A stretch of 64,000 nucleotides of DNA from Clostridiaceae bacterium (lineage in GTDB: Bacteria > Bacillota > Clostridia > Oscillospirales > Acutalibacteraceae), in the NCBI GenBank assembly GCA_030530095.1, contig JAUMVO010000001.1, positions 62,001-126,000 on the forward strand. The letters run 5' to 3'. Positions within the stretch are counted from its first letter, which is position 1. Each line of letters begins with the position of its first letter. This document shows, piece after piece, positions 33,711-42,131 of this stretch. The position numbers and the translations under genes were made by a program. Below the pieces are notes generated by a model, which was given only the letters and a program-made list of their open reading frames with translations, ran no database searches and had not been told where the DNA came from.

Positions 33711-36668
33711 TTGAATAACGATAATTTTTCAATCTACGAAATACTCAACGATGTTAAGCGCCTTACGGGTCAGGATACAGGGGAGGAAAAGCTCTGGTCA
33801 CTGGCTGAAATTGACGCCTTGCTCGGTGACGATAAAAAGGCTGAGGAGACTGAAACCGTACCTGCCGAACCCGAAGCTGCAGAGGAATCCGATGACGCAG
33901 TGTCCCTGATGGACTTCGCCAAGGAGCACGCAATTGACTACAATATTGAGGCTACTGCTGAGGCGCTTGCGACTGAAAACGATCAGGACGTTGAGGACTT
34001 TATAAATGAGTTCGTTGACGGCGGCGAGGAGAAAGAAACTGCCGCACAGCCTGTTGAAGAGACCGCAGAAGAAGATGTCGGAGAAAACCAATATTCCGAA
34101 TATACCGATTATCTCGAGAATGAGGAAATCGAGCCGCTTATTGACAGCGTTGACGACGCAGAAACAACTGACGAGGAAACGCAGGACGAAGAAGAGGAAT
34201 ACGTTCCCGGCCAAATAAGCATTGAAAAGACGAGAGTTTTCAACGAAATAGACGCGAGAAGCGAAACCAAGGAAGACATTGACCATCAGATTGGCGCTCT
34301 CAAAATAATCAGAACGGGCGAGATTCCCGTTTCCGGCGGTATGGAGCAGGATCCGTATCGCGAGAGATTCTTCAACAAGCCCGAGCTTGCCATCGAAAAA
34401 ACTCAGGAGCATAAGGACCTTATCAAGGACCTGCCGCAGAAAACTATCGAGAGAACGGGCGTAATCGTCAAGAAAAATCAGTTTGATAAGACGAGCGAGG
34501 ACGGACTTTCACCCGTTCCGACGCTGGTTGACCCCGCTGACGAATACGACGCACAGAGACGCCTTGAAATGGAAACTCAGCAGGGCGGCATAAGACGCGT
34601 TCTTCCCGAGGACGAGAATCAGATTATGCTCGAGGGCTTCGGCGAGGAAGAGGAAGTTGAGATAGTCAGCGAGGAGGTTACCGAGGCTAATCTGCGCAAG
34701 CTTCGCAAGGAAAAGGCAAAGAATTTCAGACTTTTCCCGAACCTGCTTGACGACGAAATCCCCGATTATGAAGAGGATGAAGAGCAGAGCGAGGAAAACA
34801 TCGATAACGAAAAAACGCGCAGGGTTTCCGTTGAAGAAGCCGAGGAGCTTGAAGCGGACGAATCTGCGACGGCAGAAGAGCTTGACGAAGACGATGACGT
34901 TAAGGTTTACGAGAAAAAGCCTGAGGACAAAGAGAATATCAGAGTTGAGCGCGAGTTCTTCGGTCCAAAGGACGCGCATGCGGTTTACGGTATTTTCTTA
35001 AAGCAGAAAAGCAAGAAAAAGACGAAGCTGATAGTTTCCGTGCTCGGACTTGCATTACTGCTTATAGGTACAATTTCAACATCATTCTTCGACAGCTTTA
35101 TGCTTTTCGGCTCAAGCGTAACGGTTTACTCTGCAGTCAATCTGCTCGTACTTATCGCAGTAGCCGCGTTTAACTATGATGCTTTTGCCGATGCAATAGA
35201 GAAGGCTAAGAAAAAGAAGCTTACCGCGTCGACCGCTCTGAGCCTTTCGCTTATAATAGGTGTTATTCAGACCGCTGTTTCGTTTGCATTCCCTGATTAC
35301 GTTGCGGGCGGAACTCACCTTTATGCTGCGGTTGCGCTGTTCCCCGTAATGATGATAAATCTTGCTGACTTTATCAAAGTCAGCACCGACCTTGACAATT
35401 TCCTGCTTATCAACAGCAACCGTGACGGCTTCTACGCCGCCAAATCGGTTGACGACGAGGGCGTGGCGTTTGAAATCGGCAGGGGACTTATGATTAAGGA
35501 GCCCGACGTAAGATATTCGTCTAAGGTTAACTTCCCTTACAAGTTTGTTGAAATGACCAGGGCAGTTGACCCGACAGCCGAAATATATAAGCTTGTAATT
35601 CCCGTAGCTGCCATCGCTGCAGCGGTAGTCGGACTGTTCTCATGGATTATCAACAAGAGCGTGTTTGTCGGCGTTACCTCGCTGACGGGTGTGTTCCTGA
35701 TGGGTATGCCCTGCGCTCTCGGTGTTGCGCTGTTTGCGATGCTTATGAAGGTTAACAGAGGGCTCAATATTGACGGCTCAATGATTTCCGGCTACGAAGC
35801 GGTTAACAACTCGCTCGAAGCCAACGCAGTTGCAATTGATGCGCACGATCTGTTCTGTAACGGTAACGCAAACATCTACGGCATAAAGCTTTTCAATTCA
35901 ATGAGAATTGATGAGGCTATACTTTATACGGCGGCTGTTGTTACACAGTCCGACGGTGCGCTGTCCGAGGTTTTCAACACTATTATCCTTGATAACAACG
36001 ATATGCTTCCGCCGGTCGACTCACTCGCTTATGAAGAGAAGCTCGGCTGCTCGGGCTGGATTTATAATTACAGAGTGCTCGTCGGTAACCGCGATTTGCT
36101 TATCAAGCACAACGTTGAGGTCCAGTCCAAGGACGAGGAGGCAAAGTTCACCGCCGACGGCAAACAGCTTATCTACCTCGCGGTTGAGGGTAAGGTTTCG
36201 GCGATGTTCGTCGTAGGCTACAGCGTTGACGGCGAGATTTCGAAATACCTTCGTTCGCTCGAAAAGGCGGGTATCAGCATACTTGTCAGAACGAGCGACC
36301 CCAACATAACCGACGAGCTTGTTGAGCAGGCTTTTGCGCTTCCGCGCGGCTGCGTCAAGGTTATCAGCCCCGTCGCAGGCGTTATGTATAAGGAACTTAC
36401 CGAGACCGAAGCTCAGAACGAGCCGTGCAGAATTCTTCATAACGGCAAGGTTCAGTCCTTCCTGTCAACCTTTGTGACTGCGCTTTCCGTAAAGGAAAAG
36501 AGCAAGATGATAACCGTGCTTCAGTACATAGGTATCGCGATAGGAATACTACTTATGGCAATGTTCTCGTTTACATCGGGAATTTCGCAGGCAGGAACCT
36601 TCCAGATAATACTCTTTGAGGCTATCTGGTCGGCGGTTGTTGTGTTTGCGCCGCAGCTGAAAAAATAA
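33711..36668 (+). CDS. Acidic-arm protein with degenerate P1B-type ATPase domain
   Basis: An unusual protein of about 985 residues. Residues 1-420 are strongly acidic and low-complexity, with several short repeats around IEKTRVFNEID, AIEKTQEHKD, TIERTGVIVKK and NEKTRRVSVEE. The rest resembles a heavy-metal P-type ATPase: eight membrane helices in a 4+2+2 layout, a PCALGVALFAM helix like the CPC helix, and RVLVGNRDLL...LIYLAVEGKVSAMFVVGYS. The key motifs are lost: the phosphorylation loop DKTGT reads DAHDLF, no TGE actuator loop exists and no GDGxND hinge follows. It is probably catalytically dead. I chose the TTG start at 33711 (GGGGTG 8 nt upstream); GTG at 33702 is possible. Confidence 0.75.
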   Translation: MNNDNFSIYEILNDVKRLTGQDTGEEKLWSLAEIDALLGDDKKAEETETVPAEPEAAEESDDAVSLMDFAKEHAIDYNIEATAEALATENDQDVEDFINEFVDGGEEKETAAQPVEETAEEDVGENQYSEYTDYLENEEIEPLIDSVDDAETTDEETQDEEEEYVPGQISIEKTRVFNEIDARSETKEDIDHQIGALKIIRTGEIPVSGGMEQDPYRERFFNKPELAIEKTQEHKDLIKDLPQKTIERTGVIVKKNQFDKTSEDGLSPVPTLVDPADEYDAQRRLEMETQQGGIRRVLPEDENQIMLEGFGEEEEVEIVSEEVTEANLRKLRKEKAKNFRLFPNLLDDEIPDYEEDEEQSEENIDNEKTRRVSVEEAEELEADESATAEELDEDDDVKVYEKKPEDKENIRVEREFFGPKDAHAVYGIFLKQKSKKKTKLIVSVLGLALLLIGTISTSFFDSFMLFGSSVTVYSAVNLLVLIAVAAFNYDAFADAIEKAKKKKLTASTALSLSLIIGVIQTAVSFAFPDYVAGGTHLYAAVALFPVMMINLADFIKVSTDLDNFLLINSNRDGFYAAKSVDDEGVAFEIGRGLMIKEPDVRYSSKVNFPYKFVEMTRAVDPTAEIYKLVIPVAAIAAAVVGLFSWIINKSVFVGVTSLTGVFLMGMPCALGVALFAMLMKVNRGLNIDGSMISGYEAVNNSLEANAVAIDAHDLFCNGNANIYGIKLFNSMRIDEAILYTAAVVTQSDGALSEVFNTIILDNNDMLPPVDSLAYEEKLGCSGWIYNYRVLVGNRDLLIKHNVEVQSKDEEAKFTADGKQLIYLAVEGKVSAMFVVGYSVDGEISKYLRSLEKAGISILVRTSDPNITDELVEQAFALPRGCVKVISPVAGVMYKELTETEAQNEPCRILHNGKVQSFLSTFVTALSVKEKSKMITVLQYIGIAIGILLMAMFSFTSGISQAGTFQIILFEAIWSAVVVFAPQLKK

Positions 36669-36679
36669 ATAAAAAAAAT

Positions 36680-36711
36680 AACGGTCGGATTCGTTTGAAT
36701 CCGACCGTTTG
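36680..36711. terminator. Bidirectional terminator
   Basis: AACGGTCGGATTC / GAATCCGACCGTT stem with GTTT loop, between the convergent pseudo-ATPase and argH genes. Confidence 0.88.
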
Positions 36712-36719
36712 TTATCTGA

Positions 36720-38090
36720 TTATTTATTAAGCCCTCTGACACGCTCAATCTGCTTTAATACGTTCTGCGGAGCGGGACCGCCAAGTGACGTGCGGTTGTT
36801 TACGCAGTTGTCAAGACTAATCGCGTCATAAACGCCTTCGTCGAAGACGTCGCAGATATTCCTGTATTCTTCAATCGGCAGCGTTTCGAGTGTCACGCCC
36901 TTGTCAATGCAAAGCGCGACAAGCTCACCCGTCGCTTTGTAGGCGTCGCGGAAGGGCACGCCTTTCGAAACAAGCCAGTCCGCGCAGTCCGTGGCGTTGA
37001 TGAAGCCGCCTGCCGCCGCCTTCCTCATATTCTCGGGCAGAGCGGTCATTGTATCGAGCATCGGAATAAATGCCGTCAGGCACATCTTGACCGTGTCAAA
37101 TGCGTCGAAGATTGCCTCCTTGTCCTCCTGCATATCCTTGTTGTAGGCGAGGGGAAGCCCCTTCATAACGGTAAGCAGTGTCATAAGGTCGCCGAAAACC
37201 CGTCCCGATTTTCCGCGCACAAGCTCGGTTATGTCGGGATTCTTTTTCTGCGGCATAATTGACGAGCCCGTTGAGAACGCGTCGTCAAGCTCAACGAATT
37301 TGAATTCCCACGAGCACCAGAGGATTATCTCCTCGGAAAAGCGCGAAAGATGCACCATAAGTATCGACAGCGCCGCAGCAAGCTCAAGGCAGAAATCTCT
37401 GTCCGAAACACCGTCGAGCGAATTCTCGCAAACTCCGTCAAAGCCGAGCGCGTCGGCAACAGCCTTGCGGTCCGTGTTATAGGTCGTACCCGCCAGAGCG
37501 CAGGAGCCCAGCGGCGAGTAATTCATTCTCGCCTTTGCGTCTGCAAGCCTCTGCTTGTCGCGAAGAAGCATCTCGGCATAGGCCATAAGGTGATGCCCAA
37601 AAGTGATGGGCTGAGCGCGCTGCAAGTGAGTATAGCCCGGCATAACGGTATCATTATACTTTTCCGCTTTATTGCAAATTACGCCAATAAGCTCGGTAAG
37701 CTGAGCATATACAGCGTCGCATTCCTTTTTAAGATACAGCCGTATGTCGAGCGCAACCTGATCGTTACGGCTTCTCGCGGTGTGAAGACGCTTTCCCGCC
37801 TGACCGATACGCGCCGTCAGCTCGCCCTCAACGAAGGTGTGAATATCCTCTGCGTTCGGGTCTATAAGCAGAGCGCCGCTTTCAATTTCAGACTTGATTT
37901 CGTTTAAGCCCCTGACTATCTGTGCGAGGTCATCGGCGCTTATTATACCCTGAGAGGCGAGCATCGTCGCATGGGCGATACTGCCGTCAATGTCCTCTTT
38001 ATACATACGGCTGTCAAATGAAATCGATGAATTGAAATCGTTGGTCTTTTCGTCTAATTCTTTTTTGAATCTGCCTTTCCAGAGCTGCAT
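36720..38090 (-). CDS. argH: Argininosuccinate lyase
   Basis: Last step of arginine synthesis: argininosuccinate to arginine plus fumarate. The 456-residue protein has LWKGRFKKELDEKTNDFNSSISFD, the HTARSRNDQVALDIRLYLK stretch, TVMPGYTHLQRAQPITFGHHL, SPLGSCALAGTTYNTDR and the family signature GSSIMPQKKNPDI with the catalytic Ser. It follows argG by 61 nt, with a hairpin (38115-38134) in between, and is presumably in the same operon. Confidence 0.97.
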   Translation of the reverse strand: MQLWKGRFKKELDEKTNDFNSSISFDSRMYKEDIDGSIAHATMLASQGIISADDLAQIVRGLNEIKSEIESGALLIDPNAEDIHTFVEGELTARIGQAGKRLHTARSRNDQVALDIRLYLKKECDAVYAQLTELIGVICNKAEKYNDTVMPGYTHLQRAQPITFGHHLMAYAEMLLRDKQRLADAKARMNYSPLGSCALAGTTYNTDRKAVADALGFDGVCENSLDGVSDRDFCLELAAALSILMVHLSRFSEEIILWCSWEFKFVELDDAFSTGSSIMPQKKNPDITELVRGKSGRVFGDLMTLLTVMKGLPLAYNKDMQEDKEAIFDAFDTVKMCLTAFIPMLDTMTALPENMRKAAAGGFINATDCADWLVSKGVPFRDAYKATGELVALCIDKGVTLETLPIEEYRNICDVFDEGVYDAISLDNCVNNRTSLGGPAPQNVLKQIERVRGLNK

Positions 38091-38114
38091 ATTATCAGTC
38101 CTTTATACCAAAAT

Positions 38115-38134
38115 GTCGGGAGCGAGCTCCCGAC
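38115..38134 (-). other. Intercistronic hairpin between argG and argH
   Basis: GTCGGGAG / CTCCCGAC perfect 8-bp stem with a 4-nt loop (minus-strand reading), followed only by ATTTTGG. It could be a weak terminator or an RNA-processing or stability element setting the argG:argH ratio. Confidence 0.5.
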
Positions 38135-38151
38135 TGCTTTTGTTTATTATA

Positions 38152-39378
38152 TTATTTATTGAGCTTTGCGTCAAGTTTTGCCTTAACCGAAATCGGAAGA
38201 CCGTAGAGGTTGATGAAGCCCTTTGAATCCGCCTGATCGTAAACCTCGTCCTCGTCGAAGGTAGCGATTTCGGGGTCATACAGTGAATAGGGGGAGGTAA
38301 CGCCCGCATTCATAATATTGCCCTTGTAGAGCTTGAGCTTAACGTCACCCGTAACGTTTTTCTGAGTTGACTTGACGAATGCAACAATAGCCTCGGTAAG
38401 AGGTGTGTACCACTGTGCGTTGTAAACGAGTTCGCCGAGTTTCTGAGCAACGAGCGCCTTGTAGTGCATTGTCTCTTTGTCGAGAGTGATTGTCTCGAGT
38501 ATCTCATGTGCCTTGTAGAGAATTTCACCGCCGGGAGTCTCATAAACGCCCCTTGACTTCATACCGACAAGACGGTTTTCAACGATATCGAGAAGGCCTA
38601 TGCCGTTAGCACCGCCGATTTTGTTAAGCGTTTCAACGAGCTCAACCGCGCCCATCTGCTTGCCGTCAACGGCAGTCGGAACGCCCTTTTCAAAATGCAG
38701 AGTGATATAGGTCGGCTTGTCGGGAGCGTTTTCGGGAGATACGCTCATCTCAAGGAAGCCTTCCTTATTGTACTGCGGCTCGTTTGCAGGATTTTCAAGG
38801 TCAAGACCCTCGTGCGAAAGGTGCCAGATGTTCTTGTCCTTTGAGTAATTTGTTTCTCTGTTTATCTTGAGCGGAACGTTGTGCGCCTCGGCGTAGTCGA
38901 TTTCCTCATCACGTGATTTGATATCCCACTCACGCCAAGGAGCTATGATGGGCATATCGGGCGCGAACGCCTTAATGGTCAGTTCAAAACGAACCTGATC
39001 GTTACCCTTGCCCGTACAGCCGTGACAGATGGCATCGGCGCCTTCAGCCTTGGCTATTTCAACGAGTCTCTTTGCGATTGCGGGACGCGCAAAAGCAGTA
39101 CCCAGAAGATAACCCTCATACTTTGCGTCAGCCTGAACGCAGGGGAATACGATTTCGGTCAGGAACTGTTCGGTGAGGTCCTCAACATATAACTTCGAAG
39201 CGCCCGTCTTAAGCGCCTTTTCCTCAAGACCGTCAAGCTCGTCCGCCTGACCGACGTTGCCGGAAACCGCGATAACCTCGCAGTTATTATAGTTTTCCTT
39301 AAGCCACGGAATGATAATCGAGGTATCAAGTCCGCCGGAATATGCCAATACAACCTTTTTGATGTTTTCCTTATTCAT
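38152..39378 (-). CDS. argG: Argininosuccinate synthase
   Basis: ATP-dependent condensation of citrulline and aspartate. The 408-residue protein begins [20 protein letters not shown], the PP-loop ATPase motif. It has [50 protein letters not shown] and [21 protein letters not shown]. The start follows AGGAG by 9 nt, and an in-frame extension to 39423 would run through the promoter. The gene has a consensus promoter and probable ArgR sites upstream. Confidence 0.97.
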   Translation of the reverse strand: MNKENIKKVVLAYSGGLDTSIIIPWLKENYNNCEVIAVSGNVGQADELDGLEEKALKTGASKLYVEDLTEQFLTEIVFPCVQADAKYEGYLLGTAFARPAIAKRLVEIAKAEGADAICHGCTGKGNDQVRFELTIKAFAPDMPIIAPWREWDIKSRDEEIDYAEAHNVPLKINRETNYSKDKNIWHLSHEGLDLENPANEPQYNKEGFLEMSVSPENAPDKPTYITLHFEKGVPTAVDGKQMGAVELVETLNKIGGANGIGLLDIVENRLVGMKSRGVYETPGGEILYKAHEILETITLDKETMHYKALVAQKLGELVYNAQWYTPLTEAIVAFVKSTQKNVTGDVKLKLYKGNIMNAGVTSPYSLYDPEIATFDEDEVYDQADSKGFINLYGLPISVKAKLDAKLNK

Positions 39379-39414
39379 AACAAAAAATCTCCTTGATTTA
39401 ATTAACTGAAATGA

Positions 39415-39442
39415 ATTATACACTATTTTTGCATAATGTCAA
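39415..39442 (-). promoter_or_regulatory. Consensus promoter of argG
   Basis: Minus strand: perfect TTGACA (39442-39437), 16-nt spacer and perfect TATAAT (39420-39415), about 37 nt before the start codon. Confidence 0.75.
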
Positions 39443-39450
39443 GCACTTTT

Positions 39451-39495
39451 TGCATAAATATTCAAAAACATTTGAAATTTATGAATATTTGTGCA
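39451..39495. promoter_or_regulatory. Two ArgR-box-like operators upstream of argG
   Basis: TGCATAAATATTCA (39451-39464) and TGAATATTTGTGCA (39482-39495) each match the ARG-box pattern TGAAT-N4-ATTCA with one or two changes. Their centres are 31 bp apart, three helical turns, just upstream of the -35 box. Confidence 0.5.
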
Positions 39496-39534
39496 ATTTT
39501 AGGCTGAAATAATGAATATTGTTATCCTCAGAAG

Positions 39535-39560
39535 CAAAACAGGCCTGAATATCAGGTCTG
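39535..39560 (-). terminator. Terminator overlapping the patatin stop codon
   Basis: Minus strand: AGACCTGA / TCAGGCCT stem then TTTT. The TGA stop lies inside the 5' arm. Confidence 0.65.
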
Positions 39561-40724
39561 CTCTGTGCTTTCTTCATCTTGTTCAGGCTCTTCGTCTTCG
39601 GGCTCTTCTGCCTGCGGTGCTTCGCTGCCGGGAGCGAGAACTCTCAGGGCGAGGGGATAAAGCGACGGAATCTTGTCCTTGCGCTTGAATTTACCCAGAA
39701 CCTTCTGGGCCAGCTGCGGCAGTCTGCCCTGATCCTCGGCGGCGGCCTGCTGCTCCTGCTCTCTGAGCATTTCGACGTATTTGTCGTACGCCGTTTTCAG
39801 GATGTTTACAAACTCGTCCGCTTCATAGAGCTTTACGCGCTCAACACCGAGCACTCTTGCGAGGTCTTCAAACTGATCAACCGTGTCGTAGCCGTAGCGG
39901 CCTATGAGAAGCTGATATTCGTCCTTTTTGAAATAGTAGTCCTTGCCGAACAGTTCGCCGAACGCCTTTTTGGTGTCATAGTAGCCCATCTCCATACGGC
40001 GCTCGTTCATGTCTTTATCAAACTCAAACGCCGCGCCCAGATCCTCGGGAACGTAGGGTCTGATATAAACTATGTTAGCGCACGACCAGTCCTCCTTGTG
40101 CGCCATACCCTTGCGCGAGGAGATGTCGATAACTATCAGCCGGTGATAACCGTGGCGGCGGAGAATGCCCAGCGGCGCGTTGTCATAAACGCCGCCGTCA
40201 AGATACTGCGCGTCGTCGGGACCCTGCTTGTTAAGGCCGGGGAAACGCGCCGACGCCATAATGTAGTCTATCATTGTGCCCTCGGGCATATCGCTTACGA
40301 ACAGCTCGACGGGCTTCATATTGTTAAGGTTGAAGGTTACGATAGCCAGCGGAATGTTAGAAGCGCGCACCGCTTCCTCGCTGATGTTGTCCTCAACTAT
40401 CTTTTTTGCGGGACTTATATCAATGCCGCCGTTTCTTAAAACCTCGTAGAAAATCTGCGGCATATTGCTTAAACTGAAAAGATTTTCGCCCGACTTTAAT
40501 TCAAACGGCAGATTGATACCGTTTGATACCTCGGCATTTGACCAGAAGCGCATTGCCGTCTCAAAGCTGCCCTGAGCCATAAGCGCGCCGTTGATAGCGC
40601 CTATTGAGGTGCCTGCGATGGCGTTGAATTCGATGCCGAGCTCACGCAGAGCGCGCCATGCGCCTATCTGATAGGCGCCCTTTGCACCGCCGCCTGCGAG
40701 CACTAAACCGTATGTCTGTTGCAT
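39552..40724 (-). CDS. Patatin-like phospholipase
   Basis: A 390-residue serine lipase-fold protein. It has the oxyanion-hole LVLAGGGAKGAYQIGA (residues 8-22), the nucleophile elbow IAGTSIGAING (Ser40) and the catalytic Asp in YLDGGVYDNAPLGIL, i.e. an intact Ser-Asp dyad. There is no signal peptide or membrane helix. After the patatin domain comes a roughly 100-residue region and a very acidic tail (EEPEDEEPEQDEE). The enzyme should hydrolyse acyl esters of phospholipids. The start follows AGGAAGTG. It is divergent from the peptidase gene at 40821. Confidence 0.92.
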   Translation of the reverse strand: MQQTYGLVLAGGGAKGAYQIGAWRALRELGIEFNAIAGTSIGAINGALMAQGSFETAMRFWSNAEVSNGINLPFELKSGENLFSLSNMPQIFYEVLRNGGIDISPAKKIVEDNISEEAVRASNIPLAIVTFNLNNMKPVELFVSDMPEGTMIDYIMASARFPGLNKQGPDDAQYLDGGVYDNAPLGILRRHGYHRLIVIDISSRKGMAHKEDWSCANIVYIRPYVPEDLGAAFEFDKDMNERRMEMGYYDTKKAFGELFGKDYYFKKDEYQLLIGRYGYDTVDQFEDLARVLGVERVKLYEADEFVNILKTAYDKYVEMLREQEQQAAAEDQGRLPQLAQKVLGKFKRKDKIPSLYPLALRVLAPGSEAPQAEEPEDEEPEQDEESTEQT

Positions 40725-40784
40725 ACTATCACTTCCTAACAGATAAATTATATAACTTTTTTTGAAAATTTCAATACATTTATA

Positions 40785-40814
40785 TTGAAATAATAAACAC
40801 AAATGTGATATTGT
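40785..40814 (+). promoter_or_regulatory. Promoter placed for a leaderless transcript
   Basis: TTGAAA (40785-40790), 18-nt spacer, extended -10 TGATATTGT ending at 40814. Initiation 7 nt later would fall on the A of the ATG at 40821, and no ribosome site is present. Confidence 0.5.
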
Positions 40815-40820
40815 GTTTGT

Positions 40821-41366
40821 ATGAAGTACGACGTAGAAATCATCCGTTCAAAACGCAGAACTCTGTCGCTTGAAATCAAGCCCGACGGACGTATTGTTGC
40901 GCGCGCTCCTTTAAGAATGAAGGACAGAGAGGTTGAAAGGTTTATAGACAGCAAAGAGGACTGGATTGAAAAGCATCTTGAAAGGCTGAAAAATATACCC
41001 GAAGCCGAAAAACTGACCGACAGCGAAATTAATGAACTCAACGAAAGAGGAAAGGCGTATATCCCTCAAAGGGTTGAATACTACGCAAGCCTTATCGGCG
41101 TAAGCTATAACAAAATCAGCATTAAACCCCTGCGCTCAAAATGGGGCAGCTGTACGTCGAAGGGCAATCTGAGTTTCAACTGCCTTCTGATGCTCACGCC
41201 GCCCGAGGTTATAGACAGCGTGGTTGTGCACGAGCTTTGCCACAGGCTTGAGATGAATCACTCAAAGAAGTTTTATGCACATGTATTGAAAGCGTTTCCC
41301 GATTACAAGAGGCATAACAAGTGGCTGCGTACAAACGGCAGCGCAATTATAAAGAGAATTAAATAA
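40821..41366 (+). CDS. YgjP/WLM-type zinc metallopeptidase-like protein (DUF45)
   Basis: A 181-residue protein with the DUF45 pattern: IRSKRRTLSLEIKPDGRIVARAPL at the N-terminus, SKWGSCTSKGNLSFNCLLML, then the zinc helix VVVHELCHRLEMNHSKKFYAHV (HELCH plus a later His). Members resemble SprT-like peptidases, and several sit beside restriction-modification systems, though none is visible here. The start agrees with family N-termini but has no Shine-Dalgarno sequence, so a leaderless mRNA is likely. It is followed by the sigK leader hairpin. Confidence 0.88.
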   Translation: MKYDVEIIRSKRRTLSLEIKPDGRIVARAPLRMKDREVERFIDSKEDWIEKHLERLKNIPEAEKLTDSEINELNERGKAYIPQRVEYYASLIGVSYNKISIKPLRSKWGSCTSKGNLSFNCLLMLTPPEVIDSVVVHELCHRLEMNHSKKFYAHVLKAFPDYKRHNKWLRTNGSAIIKRIK

Positions 41367-41380
41367 GGACTTGCAAGCAA

Positions 41381-41420
41381 AATCACACCGCTTCATATAC
41401 TGTTTTGAAGGGTGTGATCT
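41381..41420 (+). promoter_or_regulatory. Hairpin sequestering the sigK ribosome site
   Basis: ATCACACC(G)CTTCA pairs with TGAAGGGTGTGAT: 13 bp with one bulged G and a loop of about 9-10 nt. The 3' arm contains the only plausible ribosome site (AAGGGTG), and the start codon follows at 41424 after CTTTT. It could act as terminator for the upstream gene, as translational block, or both. The loop contains CATATACT, similar to a SigE/SigK -10. Confidence 0.6.
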
Positions 41421-41423
41421 TTT

Positions 41424-42110
41424 ATGTTTTCAATTCTTTCGGCAGTGTTGTCGAATATGCTTTTTCTTATGCTTCATCTCGAGAACGCGGGCTCGTTTCC
41501 GAAACCGCTGACGGCCGCACAGGAGAGAGAAGCGCTTGAAAAAATGAAGCAGGGCGATGCGTCTGCGCGCGATAAGCTCGTTGAGCACAATCTTCGCCTT
41601 GTGGTACATATTATCAAGAAATACTACGCCAACTATTCCGATCAGGACGACCTTATTTCAATCGGTACGATAGGTCTTATCAAGGCGGTCAACAGCTTTG
41701 ACAGCGATAAGGGCACACGCCTTGCGACCTATGCTTCGCGCTGTATTGAAAACGAAATACTTATGTACTTCCGCAATCAGAAAAAGAGCGCGCAGGACGT
41801 CTCAATGAACGAGCCCATAGACATTGACGCTCAGGGCAATCCGCTGACGCTCTCCGAGATAATCTTTACCGACGACACGATAGTTGACGATATCGACAAA
41901 AAGCTGAAGCTTGAAAGACTTCGTCAGGCGGTTGCGGGTATTGAAGACCCGCGCGAAAAGCTGATTATCGTCAGGCGTTACGGACTTGACGGCAGGATGC
42001 CCCTGACTCAGCGCGAAATTGCAAAGCAGCTGAATATATCACGCTCGTATGTTTCGAGAATTGAAAAGAAGGTGCTTCACAATCTGCGCAAAGCTTTTGA
42101 CGGAGATTGA
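41424..42110 (+). CDS. sigK: Sporulation sigma factor SigK (late mother-cell)
   Basis: A 228-residue sigma-70 family protein of the SigE/SigK type. It has a hydrophobic pro-like N-terminus (MFSILSAVLSNMLFLMLHLENAGSFPKPLT), region 2 with DKLVEHNLRLVVHIIKKYY, DLISIGTIGLIKAVNSFD and RLATYASRCIENEILMYFR, and region 4 with LTQREIAKQLNISRSYVSRIEKKVLHNLRKAF. The N-terminus and the FPKPLT junction match SigK rather than SigE. The gene is continuous, so no skin-type excision is needed. SigK drives late mother-cell sporulation genes. The start codon directly follows a strong hairpin. Confidence 0.92.
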   Translation: MFSILSAVLSNMLFLMLHLENAGSFPKPLTAAQEREALEKMKQGDASARDKLVEHNLRLVVHIIKKYYANYSDQDDLISIGTIGLIKAVNSFDSDKGTRLATYASRCIENEILMYFRNQKKSAQDVSMNEPIDIDAQGNPLTLSEIIFTDDTIVDDIDKKLKLERLRQAVAGIEDPREKLIIVRRYGLDGRMPLTQREIAKQLNISRSYVSRIEKKVLHNLRKAFDGD

Positions 42111-42125
42111 AGAATGTGCTAAAAT
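42097..42125 (+). promoter_or_regulatory. Promoter of the FkbM gene, placed for a leaderless transcript
   Basis: TTGACG (42097-42102) inside the last codons of sigK, 17-nt spacer, extended -10 TGCTAAAAT ending at 42125. The ATG at 42132 lies 7 nt after the -10, and there is no ribosome site. Confidence 0.6.
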
Positions 42126-42131
42126 AGCCGT

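Noticed and set aside
41424-42110. sigK interrupted by a skin-like element
   Set aside because: The reading frame is continuous from the pro-sequence to region 4.
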